From positions 1-49,535 of the forward strand of contig NZ_CYIG01000026.1 of NCBI RefSeq assembly GCF_001298675.1: a stretch of 49,535 bases of DNA, given 5' to 3'. The position numbers and the translations under genes were made by a program. Below the pieces are notes generated by a model. The model saw nothing but the letters and a program-made list of their open reading frames with translations, was not told the DNA's origin and searched no databases. Source of the stretch: Paenacidovorax caeni. Lineage in GTDB: Bacteria; Pseudomonadota; Gammaproteobacteria; Burkholderiales; Burkholderiaceae_C. This document shows positions 15,278 to 24,814 of this stretch, piece after piece. How positions within the stretch are numbered: the first letter of the stretch is position 1; every line of letters starts with the position of its first letter.

Positions 15278-17377
15278 TCAGAACGACACCTTGACGCCCA
15301 CGGTGATGTTGCGCCCCATCAGCGGTGCTGCGTTCTTGATGAACGAAGTGTGGGCGTAGCCCAGGCGGTCGGTCAGGTTGTTGCCCTTGACGTACAGCTG
15401 CCACGGCGTGCCGCCGGCCAGGCGGCTGTTGTAGGTCACGCCCAGGTTCAGCATGCCGTAGCCGGGCGTGGGGGTCTCGAAATCGGCCACACGGTTCTGG
15501 CGCGCCATCTGCACCCATTCCACCTGGCCGTCCCAGGCTTGCCAGTTGGCGTCCAGGCGCAGGCCGGCACGGGCGGCGGGAATGCGCGGCAGGTCGCCCC
15601 CCGCGTCCAGCTTGGCTCGCACCACGTCGCCAAACAGCGTCACGCCCAGGTTGCGGGTCAGGCGCTGGCGCACCTGCGCTTCCAGGCCGGTGAAGGTGGC
15701 GTCGGCCTGGCTGTACTGCAGCAATTGCAGGCCGTCCAGCGCGTCCAGCGTGCAGCCGTAGATGTAGTCCTTCACGCGGTTGTGGAACACGCTCACGCCG
15801 AAGGTGGTGTCGCCTGCCGTCTTGCGCAGCGCCAGGTCGAAGGACTGCGCCGTCTCCGGCGTGAGGTTCGGGTTGCCGCGCTCGTAGGTGCTGGTGGCCA
15901 GGTGCAGGCCCTGGGCGTACAGCTCCTCGGCCGTGGGCATGCGCCGCGCCTGCGTCCACGAGGCCGACAGCGCATAGCCAGGCGTGAATTTCCACACCGC
16001 GCTGAGCGAGGCCGAGGTGCCGTTGTGGCTGTTTGACAGGCCCGTGTTCAGCGCATCCACCGTCTGGCGCTCGTGGCGCAGCGCAGCGGCGAAACGCCAC
16101 TGCTGCCACTGGTATTCCTCCAGCAGGAACAGGCCGGTGCGCCGTGTCTCGGTGGGCTGCACGTAGGCCTCTTCGCCCTCGGCGCTGAACTTGCGCTGGG
16201 TGGCCTGCACACCAAACACGCCGCGCCAGCCCGCCAGCGGGGCGTGCTGCAGCTCCACGCGCACATCGTGCGCCTTGTTGCGGAACGTGGTGGCAACCAC
16301 GCCGTCCGCCACTTCGCTGTGCTGGTAATCGGTCACGCCCGCGCGCAGGCGCAGCGCCGAAAAGCCGGTGAAGGGGTTGCGCAGTTCGCCGCGCACATCC
16401 CAGCGCTCGCTGCGCAGATCCACCACCGGCACGTCCTCCGCGCCATGGCCATGGTCGTCTTCCGCGTGGTCGTGCCCGTCATGGCTGCCGCAGTGCAGGT
16501 GGTCGCCATGCGCGTGGCAGCCCTCAAAGCTGTGGTTATGCCCTGGCAGGCCGTACTTGGCGGTCTGGCGCGTGTAGGCCACGCCCAGGTAGCCCTGGTC
16601 GCCGATCCACGACAGGCCAAGGCTGCCAGCGTCGGTGCGGTTGAAACTGCCCGGCACCTTGCGCCCGCCCTCCCAGCCGCTGCCCACGCGGTAGTCGCCC
16701 GCGTCGCGTGCCAACCCTTCGACGTGTACAGCCAGGTTGCCTGCACCGCCGGTGAGCTGGACGGCGCCGGTTTTCTCGCTCGCGGCGCTGCCCAGGCGCA
16801 GCTCAGCGCTGCCCTCGTAGCCCTTCTGCGGGATGGCCGTGGGAATCTTGTCGTCCAGCACGTTGACCACGCCGCCAATGGCGCCGCCGCCGTGGATCAG
16901 CGCCGAAGGGCCTCGCAGCACTTCGACCTGGCGCGCCAGCAGGGGTTCTGCCACCACAGCGTGGTCAGGGCTGACGGTGGAGGCATCCTGCACCTGCGAG
17001 CCGTCGGACAGCACCTGCACGCGCGGGCCGTCCATGCCGCGAATCACCGGGCGGCTGGCGCCAGCACCGAAATGGCTCGACTGGATGCCCGGCTCGCTGT
17101 TCAGGGTTTCGCCCAGCGTGCCTTCGCGCCGGCGTACCAGCTCATCCCCCTCCAGCACGCTCACCGGCGTGGCCATGTCGTCGCTACCCAGTTGCAACCC
17201 ACTGGCGGAGACGGTGACTTCGGACAGCGTAGCCGCCGTGTCTTGCGGCTGGGCCTGTGCCTCCTGCCCCAAAGTGGTGATGAGCAGGGCCACGGCCAGG
17301 GCGGCGGCTGTCTGCGCAGCGTGGAGTGCGCTAGAACGGGCGGCGTGGAGAGAAACGGGGTTCGAAATGTGCTTCAT
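15278..17377 (-). CDS. znuD: TonB-dependent outer membrane receptor with His-rich loop (ZnuD-like)
   Basis: A 699-residue outer membrane receptor. The signal peptide ends near QEAQA. A TonB-box-like segment (SEVTVSA) is followed by a plug domain (RPVIRGMDGPRVQVLSDGSQ, EVLRGPSALIHGGGAIGGVVN) and a 22-strand barrel ending in phenylalanine (GVKVSF). Around residues 278-312 an extracellular loop is packed with His, Asp and Cys (GHNHSFEGCHAHGDHLHC and onward). That loop type is the hallmark of ZnuD zinc receptors in Neisseria and relatives. Zinc, or another divalent metal, is the likely cargo, moved with energy from TonB-ExbBD. Upstream on the same strand is a small His/Cys protein. I could not recognise a Zur operator or a cobalamin riboswitch. 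Confidence 0.85.
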   Translation of the reverse strand: MKHISNPVSLHAARSSALHAAQTAAALAVALLITTLGQEAQAQPQDTAATLSEVTVSASGLQLGSDDMATPVSVLEGDELVRRREGTLGETLNSEPGIQSSHFGAGASRPVIRGMDGPRVQVLSDGSQVQDASTVSPDHAVVAEPLLARQVEVLRGPSALIHGGGAIGGVVNVLDDKIPTAIPQKGYEGSAELRLGSAASEKTGAVQLTGGAGNLAVHVEGLARDAGDYRVGSGWEGGRKVPGSFNRTDAGSLGLSWIGDQGYLGVAYTRQTAKYGLPGHNHSFEGCHAHGDHLHCGSHDGHDHAEDDHGHGAEDVPVVDLRSERWDVRGELRNPFTGFSALRLRAGVTDYQHSEVADGVVATTFRNKAHDVRVELQHAPLAGWRGVFGVQATQRKFSAEGEEAYVQPTETRRTGLFLLEEYQWQQWRFAAALRHERQTVDALNTGLSNSHNGTSASLSAVWKFTPGYALSASWTQARRMPTAEELYAQGLHLATSTYERGNPNLTPETAQSFDLALRKTAGDTTFGVSVFHNRVKDYIYGCTLDALDGLQLLQYSQADATFTGLEAQVRQRLTRNLGVTLFGDVVRAKLDAGGDLPRIPAARAGLRLDANWQAWDGQVEWVQMARQNRVADFETPTPGYGMLNLGVTYNSRLAGGTPWQLYVKGNNLTDRLGYAHTSFIKNAAPLMGRNITVGVKVSF

Positions 17378-17456
17378 GGTCAAAAAATATCGAGGCGCCG
17401 CCCAGCCCCTGTTCAGGAAGACAGGCGCAGCGCGCTTTGAACTCGCGTGGAATTCA

Positions 17457-17510
17457 AAGCAAAAAACAACGCCAACGCTTGTCTGGCAAGCGCTGGCAGC
17501 TATGCAATCA
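17457..17510. repeat. Family A palindromic repeat, copy 3
   Basis: CGCCAACGCTTGTCTGG followed by CAAGCGCTGGCAGCTATG; the arms match copies 1 and 7. It lies between the small His/Cys gene and the znuD-like gene on the same strand, so it could weaken read-through or stabilise mRNA ends. Confidence 0.75.
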
Positions 17511-17524
17511 GGAGTAAAAGAGGT

Positions 17525-17914
17525 TCAGGCCAGAGGCGGCGCGCGCGCCTGGAAAGGCAGCGGCGGCGCGGCGCGCAGCGGCTGTGCTGCGGGCGATGCC
17601 ACCCGCTGGCCGTCAGGCGGGGCCAGCGGCAAGCTGCTTTCCGCCACGGCGGCCCCGCCGTGGTGCAGCTGGTCGAGCAGTTGGCAGTCGGCCAGACTGT
17701 GACCGCCAAACAGTGCGCCAAGGCCATGGTCATGCCCCGCCGGCTGGGCCAACCCCAGGGCCACCGGCAAGTGCAGCACCCGGTGCATTTGCCCCAGGGC
17801 CGGCGCCAGCACCAGAGCGAGCACGAGCCACGCCAACGCCAGGCGGCGTGCCAGGCGTGGGCGCGAGAGCAGGAATGGGGAGGCGGACGGCGGCATGGCT
17901 GGCGTGCGGCGCAT
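17525..17914 (-). CDS. Small hypothetical protein with N-terminal membrane helix and His/Cys motifs (DUF2946-like)
   Basis: A 129-residue protein with an arginine-rich start, one hydrophobic helix (LALAWLVLALVLAPALG), then HRVLH, HDHGLG, GHSLADCQLLDQLHHG and a proline/alanine-rich tail. The membrane helix plus the single cysteine and paired histidines resemble small DUF2946-like proteins often encoded next to metal-related TonB receptors. It probably sits in the inner membrane with its tail in the periplasm and may take part in metal handling, which is inference from context. It lies 22 bases after msrA and 147 bases before the receptor gene. ATG 17896 is an alternative start. Confidence 0.65.
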   Translation of the reverse strand: MRRTPAMPPSASPFLLSRPRLARRLALAWLVLALVLAPALGQMHRVLHLPVALGLAQPAGHDHGLGALFGGHSLADCQLLDQLHHGGAAVAESSLPLAPPDGQRVASPAAQPLRAAPPLPFQARAPPLA

Positions 17915-17935
17915 GAAGCGCCAGGGGGCGCAAGC

Positions 17936-18493
17936 TTAACGCTGATCGGTGGGAGTTTCGCGAAGGTGGCGCGCAAAGACCGCCTGGAAGTGTTGCACCT
18001 TGGGGCCTACCACGAAGGCGCAATAGCCCTGGTGGGGGTGCTTGAGAAAGTAGTCCTGGTGGTAGTCCTCCGCGGGCCAGTACGCCACCAGCGGTGCCAC
18101 CTCGGTCACGATAGGTACGCCATAGGCGCCACTTTCGGCCAGCTCGTGCAGCACGGCGCGGGCCACGGCCTCGTGCGCCGGATCGCTGAAGTAAATGCCG
18201 CTGCGGTACTGCGTGCCGACATCGTTGCCCTGGCGGTTGAGCGAGGTGGGGTCGTGCGTGGCCAGGAAAATCTCCAGAATGGTGCGCAGGCCGATTTGCC
18301 CAGGGTCGAAACGCAGCCGTACCACTTCGGCATGCCCCGTGCTTCCGGTGCAGACCTCCTCATACGATGGATGCGGCACATGACCGTTGGCGTATCCGCT
18401 CTCGACATCGGTCACGCCACGCACGCGGTCGAAAATCGCCTCGGTGCACCAGAAGCAGCCGCCGCCGAGCGTGATGGTTTCTTCTTGGGCCAT
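17936..18493 (-). CDS. msrA: Peptide methionine-S-sulfoxide reductase MsrA
   Basis: A 185-residue MsrA that reduces S-methionine sulfoxide in proteins. The active-site motif GGGCFWC gives catalytic C13 and C16. Other signatures are SGYANG, YEEVCTGSTGHAEVV, THDPTSLNRQGNDVGTQYRS and YHQDYFLKHP. There is no signal peptide, so it is cytosolic. The start MAQEETITLGG is chosen over a 12-residue longer frame. It is divergent from the tetR-efflux operon and the first of a minus-strand run leading into the small His/Cys and ZnuD-like genes. Confidence 0.96.
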   Translation of the reverse strand: MAQEETITLGGGCFWCTEAIFDRVRGVTDVESGYANGHVPHPSYEEVCTGSTGHAEVVRLRFDPGQIGLRTILEIFLATHDPTSLNRQGNDVGTQYRSGIYFSDPAHEAVARAVLHELAESGAYGVPIVTEVAPLVAYWPAEDYHQDYFLKHPHQGYCAFVVGPKVQHFQAVFARHLRETPTDQR

Positions 18494-18598
18494 GGCGGGT
18501 GCACTCCTTGTTGCGTTGCGATCGGTCAAGCGTAGCGTTTTTTGGACATTCGGGTGGCACCGCCGCGTTGACGCCCGGCCCGCTTGCGGGCTAATATT

Positions 18599-18612
18599 AC
18601 TAACCAGTCAGT
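18599..18612. promoter_or_regulatory. Candidate TetR operator upstream of the efflux operon
   Basis: ACTAACCAGTCAGT is an imperfect palindrome with symmetric half-sites ACTnAC and GTnAGT, matching 10 of 14 positions with its reverse complement. It ends 11 bases before the GTG start of the TetR gene and lies between it and msrA. Sites of this form are typical for TetR-type repressors of RND pumps, suggesting autoregulation and control of the operon. Confidence 0.6.
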
Positions 18613-18623
18613 CATTAAAAACA

Positions 18624-19307
18624 GTGTCCATCCCCACCCCTCCTCCTTCCGCCGAATCGGGTAAGCGCAGCCGCCGCAAAGAGGCGCGCCCCGGCGAGCT
18701 GCTTGACGCGGCACTCGACCTGTTCGTGGAAAAAGGTTTTGCTGCCACGCGCGTGGAGGAAGTGGCAGCGCGGGCCGGTGTCTCCAAGGGCACGCTGTTC
18801 CTGTATTTCCCGAGCAAGCTGGAACTCTTCAAGGCCGTGGTGCGCCACAACATCGCAGGGCGCTTTGACGAATGGAAGCTGGAGATGCAGGCCTTTGAGG
18901 GCAGTTCCAGTGAATTGCTGCACTACTGCTTCTTCGTGTGGTGGGAGCGCATCGGTTCGACCAAGGCGTCTGGCATCACCAAGCTGATACTGAGCGAAGC
19001 GGGCAATTTCCCCGAGGTGGCGTCGTTCTACCGCAAGGAAGTGATTGATGCAGGGCAGGAGCTCATCCGCCAGATTCTGCGGCGCGGTATGGACAGTGGC
19101 GAATTCCGCAAGGTCGATCTCGATTACGCGATCTACATCGTGCTGGCGCCGATGATTTTCCTCATGACATGGCGCCATTCCATCGGCATGTGCGTGCCTG
19201 ACGAGCTGGAACTGACGCCCGAGGAGTACATCCGCTTGCAGGTCGACAACATGCTCCACGGACTGTGCGCCTGCCAGAAGCCATCCTCCCCTCCTCCCAC
19301 TTTCTAA
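18624..19307 (+). CDS. TetR/AcrR-family transcriptional regulator
   Basis: A 227-residue TetR-type repressor. The helix-turn-helix is clear at about residues 30-65 (TRVEEVAARAGVSKGTLFLYFPSK), and the all-helical ligand domain follows (FFVWWERIGSTKASGITKLI, YIVLAPMIFLMTW). A GTG start at 18624 (VSIPTPPPSAESGK) is preferred; the longer open frame has no start close to a ribosome site and would run through the operator. It is followed 10 bases later by the membrane fusion protein gene, so it is autoregulated with the pump it controls. The inducer is not known. Confidence 0.9.
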   Translation: MSIPTPPPSAESGKRSRRKEARPGELLDAALDLFVEKGFAATRVEEVAARAGVSKGTLFLYFPSKLELFKAVVRHNIAGRFDEWKLEMQAFEGSSSELLHYCFFVWWERIGSTKASGITKLILSEAGNFPEVASFYRKEVIDAGQELIRQILRRGMDSGEFRKVDLDYAIYIVLAPMIFLMTWRHSIGMCVPDELELTPEEYIRLQVDNMLHGLCACQKPSSPPPTF

Positions 19308-19317
19308 CAATCCTTCC

Positions 19318-20457
19318 ATGAAACGCTGGATACCCTGGGTGGCGGCAGCCATCGTGATCGGTCTGCTGGGCAGCGGCGCGTGGCGCGCCATGTCGGCACG
19401 CAAGGCCCAGCAGCAGGCCTTGGCCCAGTCCACACAACAACGCGCAGAGACCGTCCTGGTGCTGCAGCCTGCGGAGACGGTGGTGGTGCAGCGCCAGACG
19501 CTGGCGCTGGATTTGCCCGTCTCGGGCACGCTGCGGGCACTGCGCTCGGCGGTGGTGAAGGCGCGCGTAGCAGGCGAACTGCAGGACCTTGTAGTGCGCG
19601 AGGGCGACACCGTGCGCGCGGGCCAGGTGCTGGCGCGCATCGACCCGACCGAGAGCGCCGCACGCCTGCGCCAGGCGCAGCAGCAGGCCGACGTGGCCAA
19701 AGCCCAGGTCGCCATCAACGAGCGCCAGTACTCCAACAACCGCGCCCTGGTCGCGCAGGGCTTCATCTCGGCCACGGCACTGGAGGCCGCCCAATCGAGC
19801 CTGCAGGCAGCCCAGGCGAGCTACCAAGCGGCGGCGGCCGCCGCCGATGTGGCACGCAAAGCGCTGGATGACACCACTTTGCGCAGCCCGCTGGCGGGCC
19901 AGGTGGCACAGCGGCTGGCGCAAAACGGCGAACGCCTTTCGGTGGACGCCCGCGTGGTGGAGGTAGTAGACCTCTCTCGCCTGGAGCTGGAGGCACTGGT
20001 GGCGCCTGCCGATGCTGCCCAGGTGCGCGTGGGCCTGCAGGCGCGCCTGCAGGTGGAAGGCAGCACCTTGCCTGTGACCGCCACGGTGGTGCGTATCAAC
20101 CCCAGCGCACAGGCGGGCAGCCGCGCCGTACCGGTGTACCTGGAGATCGATACCGCACGTGCAGGCGCGGCTGCGCCAGTGCTGCGCCAAGGGCTGTTTG
20201 TGCAAGGACTGCTGGAGACGGGACGGGCCGAAGTGCTGGCCGTGCCGTTGGAAGCCGTGCGCACCGACAAGCCGCAGCCCTACGTGCAGGCAGTGGAAAA
20301 CGGCCGCATCGCGCACCGCAGCGTGCGGCTGGGCGCGCGCGCACAGCACGAGGGAGCCACCTGGGTGGCGGCCGAGGGCCTGGCTGAAGGGGCCTTGATC
20401 GCCACCGGCGCACTTGGCGGCCTGCGCGAAGGCACGGCCGTGCAGGTTTCCCGCTGA
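19318..20457 (+). CDS. RND efflux periplasmic adaptor (membrane fusion protein)
   Basis: A 379-residue HlyD/AcrA-type adaptor. One N-terminal anchor helix (WIPWVAAAIVIGLLGSGAW) is followed by the lipoyl half-motif (SAVVKARVAGELQDLVVREG), a helical hairpin rich in Ala/Gln (residues about 115-180) that contacts TolC, a second lipoyl half (TTLRSPLAGQVAQRLAQNG) and beta-barrel and membrane-proximal domains. It has no lipobox, so it is anchored by the helix. It joins the RND pump and TolC encoded downstream into a tripartite exporter. It is second in the tetR-led operon, 28 bases before the pump gene. Confidence 0.94.
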   Translation: MKRWIPWVAAAIVIGLLGSGAWRAMSARKAQQQALAQSTQQRAETVLVLQPAETVVVQRQTLALDLPVSGTLRALRSAVVKARVAGELQDLVVREGDTVRAGQVLARIDPTESAARLRQAQQQADVAKAQVAINERQYSNNRALVAQGFISATALEAAQSSLQAAQASYQAAAAAADVARKALDDTTLRSPLAGQVAQRLAQNGERLSVDARVVEVVDLSRLELEALVAPADAAQVRVGLQARLQVEGSTLPVTATVVRINPSAQAGSRAVPVYLEIDTARAGAAAPVLRQGLFVQGLLETGRAEVLAVPLEAVRTDKPQPYVQAVENGRIAHRSVRLGARAQHEGATWVAAEGLAEGALIATGALGGLREGTAVQVSR

Positions 20458-20485
20458 CTCTCCCACCGACGAAAGCGCCCCCGCC

Positions 20486-23400
20486 ATGTGGTTTACCAAA
20501 GTCAGCCTGCGCAACCCCGTCTTCGCCACCATGGTGATGCTCGCCTTCGTGGTGCTTGGCCTTTTCGCGCTGCAACGCCTCAAGGTCGACCAGTTCCCGA
20601 ACATTGATTTTCCGGTGGTGGTGGTCATGGTGGACTACCCCGGCGCCTCGCCCGAGATCGTGGAGAGCGAGGTCACGAAAAAGATCGAGGAGGCCGTCAA
20701 CTCGGTGGCGGGTATCAAGGCTGTCACGTCACGCAGCTATGAGAGTTCGTCGGTCGTCATCATCGAATTCCAACTCCATATCGACGGGCGCAAGGCTGCC
20801 GAGGACGTGCGCGAAAAGGTCGCCACTGTGCGCCCCAACCTGCGCACCGAGGTCAAGGAGCCGCGCGTGGTGCGCTTCGACCCTGCCAGCCGCCCGGTGT
20901 GGACCCTGGCCGTGCTGCCTGACGACACACACGGCACGCCCCTCAGCGCCGTGGAACTGACGAGCTGGGCCGACCAGATCCTGAAGAAGCGCCTGGAAAA
21001 CGTGCGCGGTGTGGGTGCGGTGAACCTGGTGGGCGCAACCAAGCGCGAGATCAACATCTACCTCGACCCGCGCGCGCTGGAAGCCTTTGGCATCACGCCC
21101 GACCAGGTGGCTGCCGCCGTGCGCAACGAGAACCAGGACCTGCCGCTGGGCGCCATCCGCTCTCTGGCACAGGAGCGCGTGGTGCAGATCGACGCGCGCA
21201 TGCAGCGCCCCGAGGATTTCGGTCGCATCATCGTTGCGCGCAAGAACGGCGCGCCGGTGCGCGTGGAACAACTGGCGCGGGTGCACGATGGCGCGCAGGA
21301 GCTGGAGAGCCTGGCGCTGTTCAACGGCGCACGCACGTTGATGCTGTCCGTGCAGAAATCGCAGGACGAGAACACCATCGAGGTGGTGGATGGGCTGAAC
21401 CACGCCATCGCCGAGATGCAGACCGAGCTGCCGCCAGGCGTTCGGCTGGAAACGGTGAGCGACAGCTCGCGCCCCATTCGCGTGGCGGTGGACAACGTGC
21501 GCCAGACGCTGATTGAGGGCGCGCTCCTCACCGTGCTCATCGTGTTCCTGTTTCTCAACTCATGGCGCTCCACCGTCATCACCGGGCTCACGCTGCCGAT
21601 CGCGCTGATCGGCACCTTCCTGTTCATGCACTGGTTCGGCTTCACGGTGAACATGATCACGCTGATGGCCCTGTCGCTGTGTGTGGGCCTGCTGATCGAC
21701 GATGCCATCGTGGTGCGCGAAAACATCGTGCGCCATGTGCAGATGGGCAAGAGTGCCTACCAGGCAGCCATGGATGGCACGCAGGAAATCGGCCTGGCGG
21801 TGCTGGCCACTACGCTGTCCATCGTCGCGGTGTTCCTGCCCATCGGCTTCATGGAAGGGATCATCGGCAAGTTCTTCCACGAATTCGGCATCACCATCGT
21901 GGCAGCGGTTCTGATCTCGATGTTCGTCAGCTTCACGCTCGACCCCATGCTCTCCAGCGTCTGGCACGACCCGAGCATCCACGCCCACGGTCAGCCCGGC
22001 GGCGCCCCGCGCACGCTGTACGACAAAACCATTGGCCGTGTCACCGGCTGGTTCGACAACGCCACCGAGCGCCTGGCGGAGTTCTACCAGCGCATCCTGC
22101 GCTGGTCGCTGGCGCACAAGCTGGCTACGCTGGCACTGGCCACCGGGGTTTTCGTGGTCAGCGTGCTCATGGTGCCGCTGCTGGGCACGGAGTTTGTGCC
22201 CAAGGCCGACTACTCCGAGACCACCATCAACTTCTACACCCCCGTGGGCTCGTCGCTGGAGGCCACCGAGGCCAAGGCACGCCAGGTAGAGGCGCTGGTG
22301 CGGGAGCTGCCCGAAGTGCGCTACACCCTGACCACCATCAACACCGGCAGCGCACAGGGCAAGATGTACGCCAGCGTTTACGTGCGGCTGGTGGATCGCA
22401 AGGCACGCACCCGCAACGTGGACGCCATGTCGGTCGTGCTGCGCGAGCGCTTGCGCACGGTCGCCGGCATCACCGTGACGCATGTTGGCCTGCTGGACCC
22501 CGTGGGCGGGCAAAAGCAGCTCGAGTTCTCGATCCAGGGTCCTGACCTGAAGGAGCTGGAACGCCTGACGGCACAGGTGATGGCGAAGCTGCGCGACATT
22601 CCCGGGCTGGTGGACCTGGACTCCAGCCTCAAACCCGACAAGCCCGTGATCGACGTCGAGGTGCGGCGCGACGCCGCCTCTGACCTGGGTCTGTCCGTGG
22701 CCTCCATGGCAGCCTCGCTGCGCACCCTGGTCGCCGGGCAAACTGTGGGCAACTGGCGCGCCGCCGACGACCAGACCTACGATGTGAACGTGCGTCTGGC
22801 GCCCGAGGCACGCAACCAGCCGCAGGATTTGGAAAGGCTGCCCTTCGCGCTGGCGGCCGCCGACGGCGGAACGCGCATCGTGCGCCTGAACCAGGTGGCC
22901 AGTGTGCGCGAGACCACGGGCTCGAACCAGATCAACCGCCGCGACCTGATGCGCGAGGTGGCCATCAACGGCAACGCCGACCAGCGCTCGGTGGGAGAAA
23001 TCTCGGCCGACATCCGCCGTGTGCTCGACACCGTGGCCTTCCCGCCTGGCTACCGCTACCAGTTTGGTGGCTCCACCAAGAACATGCAGGAATCGTTCGG
23101 CTACGCGGTGTCGGCGCTGGTGCTGGCCATCGTGTTCATTTACATGATCCTGGCGAGCCAGTTCAAGAGCTTCCTGCAGCCGCTGGCGCTGATGACCGCC
23201 CTGCCCCTGACGCTGATCGGCGTGGTGCTGGCGCTGATGATGTTCGGCTCGGCGCTGTCGATGTTCTCCATCATCGGCGTGGTCATGCTCATGGGCCTGG
23301 TGACCAAGAACGCCATCCTGCTGGTGGACTTCGCCATCCGCGCGCGCGAGGAGCACCACGACGACACGGGCCAGACCGTCCCCGGCCTGCCGCGCGAGCA

Positions 23401-23671
23401 GGCCCTGCTGCTGGCCGCGCGCGTGCGGCTGCGCCCCATCCTGATGACCACGCTGGCCATGATCTTCGGCATGGTGCCGCTGGCCTTCGCCCTCAGCGAA
23501 GGCTCGGAGCAGCGCGCGCCCATGGGCCAGTCGGTCATCGGTGGGGTTGTCACTTCGTCGCTGCTGACCCTGGTGGTCGTGCCCGTGGTCTATTGCTACC
23601 TGGACGATCTGGCGCAATGGGCGCGCCGGCGCCTGGGCCACGGCGCCAGCGCCAGGGGCCAGGCCCATTAA
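20486..23671 (+). CDS. RND multidrug/solute efflux pump, inner membrane subunit (AcrB/MdtB type)
   Basis: A 1061-residue HAE1-type pump with twelve expected helices and two large periplasmic loops. The N-terminus [20 protein letters not shown] is canonical. In helix 4 the proton-relay pair is seen in [17 protein letters not shown], and helix 10-12 motifs follow ([40 protein letters not shown]). It exports substrates from the periplasm or inner membrane using the proton gradient. The substrate range cannot be told; the MdtB/MuxB-like sequence suggests drugs, bile-salt-like or aromatic compounds. It is third in the operon, followed by the pcm-like gene 56 bases later. Confidence 0.95.
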   Translation: MWFTKVSLRNPVFATMVMLAFVVLGLFALQRLKVDQFPNIDFPVVVVMVDYPGASPEIVESEVTKKIEEAVNSVAGIKAVTSRSYESSSVVIIEFQLHIDGRKAAEDVREKVATVRPNLRTEVKEPRVVRFDPASRPVWTLAVLPDDTHGTPLSAVELTSWADQILKKRLENVRGVGAVNLVGATKREINIYLDPRALEAFGITPDQVAAAVRNENQDLPLGAIRSLAQERVVQIDARMQRPEDFGRIIVARKNGAPVRVEQLARVHDGAQELESLALFNGARTLMLSVQKSQDENTIEVVDGLNHAIAEMQTELPPGVRLETVSDSSRPIRVAVDNVRQTLIEGALLTVLIVFLFLNSWRSTVITGLTLPIALIGTFLFMHWFGFTVNMITLMALSLCVGLLIDDAIVVRENIVRHVQMGKSAYQAAMDGTQEIGLAVLATTLSIVAVFLPIGFMEGIIGKFFHEFGITIVAAVLISMFVSFTLDPMLSSVWHDPSIHAHGQPGGAPRTLYDKTIGRVTGWFDNATERLAEFYQRILRWSLAHKLATLALATGVFVVSVLMVPLLGTEFVPKADYSETTINFYTPVGSSLEATEAKARQVEALVRELPEVRYTLTTINTGSAQGKMYASVYVRLVDRKARTRNVDAMSVVLRERLRTVAGITVTHVGLLDPVGGQKQLEFSIQGPDLKELERLTAQVMAKLRDIPGLVDLDSSLKPDKPVIDVEVRRDAASDLGLSVASMAASLRTLVAGQTVGNWRAADDQTYDVNVRLAPEARNQPQDLERLPFALAAADGGTRIVRLNQVASVRETTGSNQINRRDLMREVAINGNADQRSVGEISADIRRVLDTVAFPPGYRYQFGGSTKNMQESFGYAVSALVLAIVFIYMILASQFKSFLQPLALMTALPLTLIGVVLALMMFGSALSMFSIIGVVMLMGLVTKNAILLVDFAIRAREEHHDDTGQTVPGLPREQALLLAARVRLRPILMTTLAMIFGMVPLAFALSEGSEQRAPMGQSVIGGVVTSSLLTLVVVPVVYCYLDDLAQWARRRLGHGASARGQAH

Positions 23672-23727
23672 ACTCAAGGGTTTGTCCTCACACCCCCAAC
23701 ACCTCCCCCACCCGCTTGGAGAATGCC

Positions 23728-24441
23728 ATGAGCCTGCCACTGAACACCACCGCAGCCCACCCCGAAGACCCGACTACGGTGGCCCGTTACCACATGATCG
23801 AGCAGCAGATTCGTCCTTGGGACGTATCTGACAGCGAGGTACTGGACCTGCTGGCGCGCCTGCCGCGCGAGGAATTCGTGCCTGCGGCCTACCGCGGCAT
23901 GGCTTTCATGGACATGGAGATTCCTCTGCTGGGCCAAGCCGACGAAGCGTTGCGCCAGGGCCACTGCATGCTGGCTCCGCGCATTGAAGCGCGCTTGCTG
24001 CAAGACCTGCAGGTTCAACCCACCGACCGCGTGCTGGAGATCGGCACCGGCTCGGGCTACATGGCGGCCCTGCTGGCCTGCCGTGCCGAGCGCGTGGTGT
24101 CGCTAGAGATCCATCCCGTCCTGGCGCAGACTGCGCGCGACAACCTAAGCCGCGCTGGTATCCAGAACGCCGACGTGCGCCAAGCCGACGGCGCACGCGA
24201 CCCCATTCCCGATGGCCCGTTCGACGTCATCGTGCTCAGCGGCTCCGTGGCCGAAGTGCCACAAGGCCTGCTCGCGCTGCTGCGCGAGGGCGGGCGCCTG
24301 GGGGCCATCGTCGGCCAGGAGCCGATGATGCGCGCCACCTTCGTGCGCCGCACGGGCAACCAGTTCGAGACCACCCAGCCGTGGGACACCGTGGCGCCGC
24401 GCCTGCAGGGCTTCGCCGAACCCTCGCGCTTCACGTTCTGA
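23728..24441 (+). CDS. pcm: Protein-L-isoaspartate O-methyltransferase family protein
   Basis: A 237-residue Pcm-like methyltransferase. The SAM-binding motif I VLEIGTGSGYMAALLA is intact, with RVVSLEIHP as motif II and FDVIVLSGSV as motif III. The N-terminal half carries a MIEQQIRPWDVSD segment characteristic of a betaproteobacterial subgroup found beside tolC. True Pcm repairs isoaspartyl residues; this subgroup may have another substrate. It lies inside an efflux operon, 56 bases after the pump gene and two bases before the rhodanese gene, which suggests tight co-expression and perhaps translational coupling. Confidence 0.85.
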   Translation: MSLPLNTTAAHPEDPTTVARYHMIEQQIRPWDVSDSEVLDLLARLPREEFVPAAYRGMAFMDMEIPLLGQADEALRQGHCMLAPRIEARLLQDLQVQPTDRVLEIGTGSGYMAALLACRAERVVSLEIHPVLAQTARDNLSRAGIQNADVRQADGARDPIPDGPFDVIVLSGSVAEVPQGLLALLREGGRLGAIVGQEPMMRATFVRRTGNQFETTQPWDTVAPRLQGFAEPSRFTF

Positions 24442-24443
24442 GC

Positions 24444-24791
24444 ATGATCGCGCAGGTTCGCCCCAATGGACTGACGGATTGGCTGGCCCAGGCGCGCACG
24501 GCCAGCGGCACCGAACCGATGGTGTTGGACGTGCGCGAGCCCTGGGAGCTGCAAACCGCCAGCGTGCAGCCCGATGGCTTCGCGCTCGTGCACATTCCGA
24601 TGGGTGTGCTGCCTGTGCGGTTGGGCGAGCTCGACCCCGACCGGCCGGTAGCCTGCCTGTGCCACCACGGCGGCCGCAGCATGCAAGTTGCGGCATTCCT
24701 GGCACACCATGGTTTCGCGCAGGTTGCCAACATCGCCGGGGGCATCCACGCCTGGGCGCTGGAGCGCGACCCTTCTGTCCCTTGCTACTGA
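24444..24791 (+). CDS. Rhodanese-like single-domain sulfurtransferase
   Basis: A 115-residue single rhodanese domain: VLDVREPWELQ, then HIPMGVLPVRL, then active-site loop C73-HHGGRS in VACLCHHGGRS, and the C-terminal VANIAGGIHAWALE. The persulfide-forming cysteine is present, so it can carry sulfane sulfur. No signal peptide is visible, hence cytosolic. It starts two bases after the pcm-like gene and ends 23 bases before tolC. The link to efflux is unexplained; the same order (pcm, rhodanese, tolC) is, to my recollection, conserved in Burkholderiales. Confidence 0.92.
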   Translation: MIAQVRPNGLTDWLAQARTASGTEPMVLDVREPWELQTASVQPDGFALVHIPMGVLPVRLGELDPDRPVACLCHHGGRSMQVAAFLAHHGFAQVANIAGGIHAWALERDPSVPCY

Positions 24792-24814
24792 CCTCTTCCG
24801 CAGGAAAGACCATC

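Noticed and set aside
16073-17440. 455-codon open frame opposite the ZnuD-like receptor
   Set aside because: Shadow of a GC-rich gene; low-complexity translation without known motifs.
17384-17524. Cobalamin riboswitch or Zur box upstream of the TonB receptor
   Set aside because: No recognisable B12-box or Zur-type palindrome; the gap mainly holds a family A repeat.
21560-23740. Long antisense open frame (726 codons) opposite the RND pump
   Set aside because: High-GC shadow: His/Gln/Arg-rich composition and no domain; the pump on the plus strand is unambiguous.
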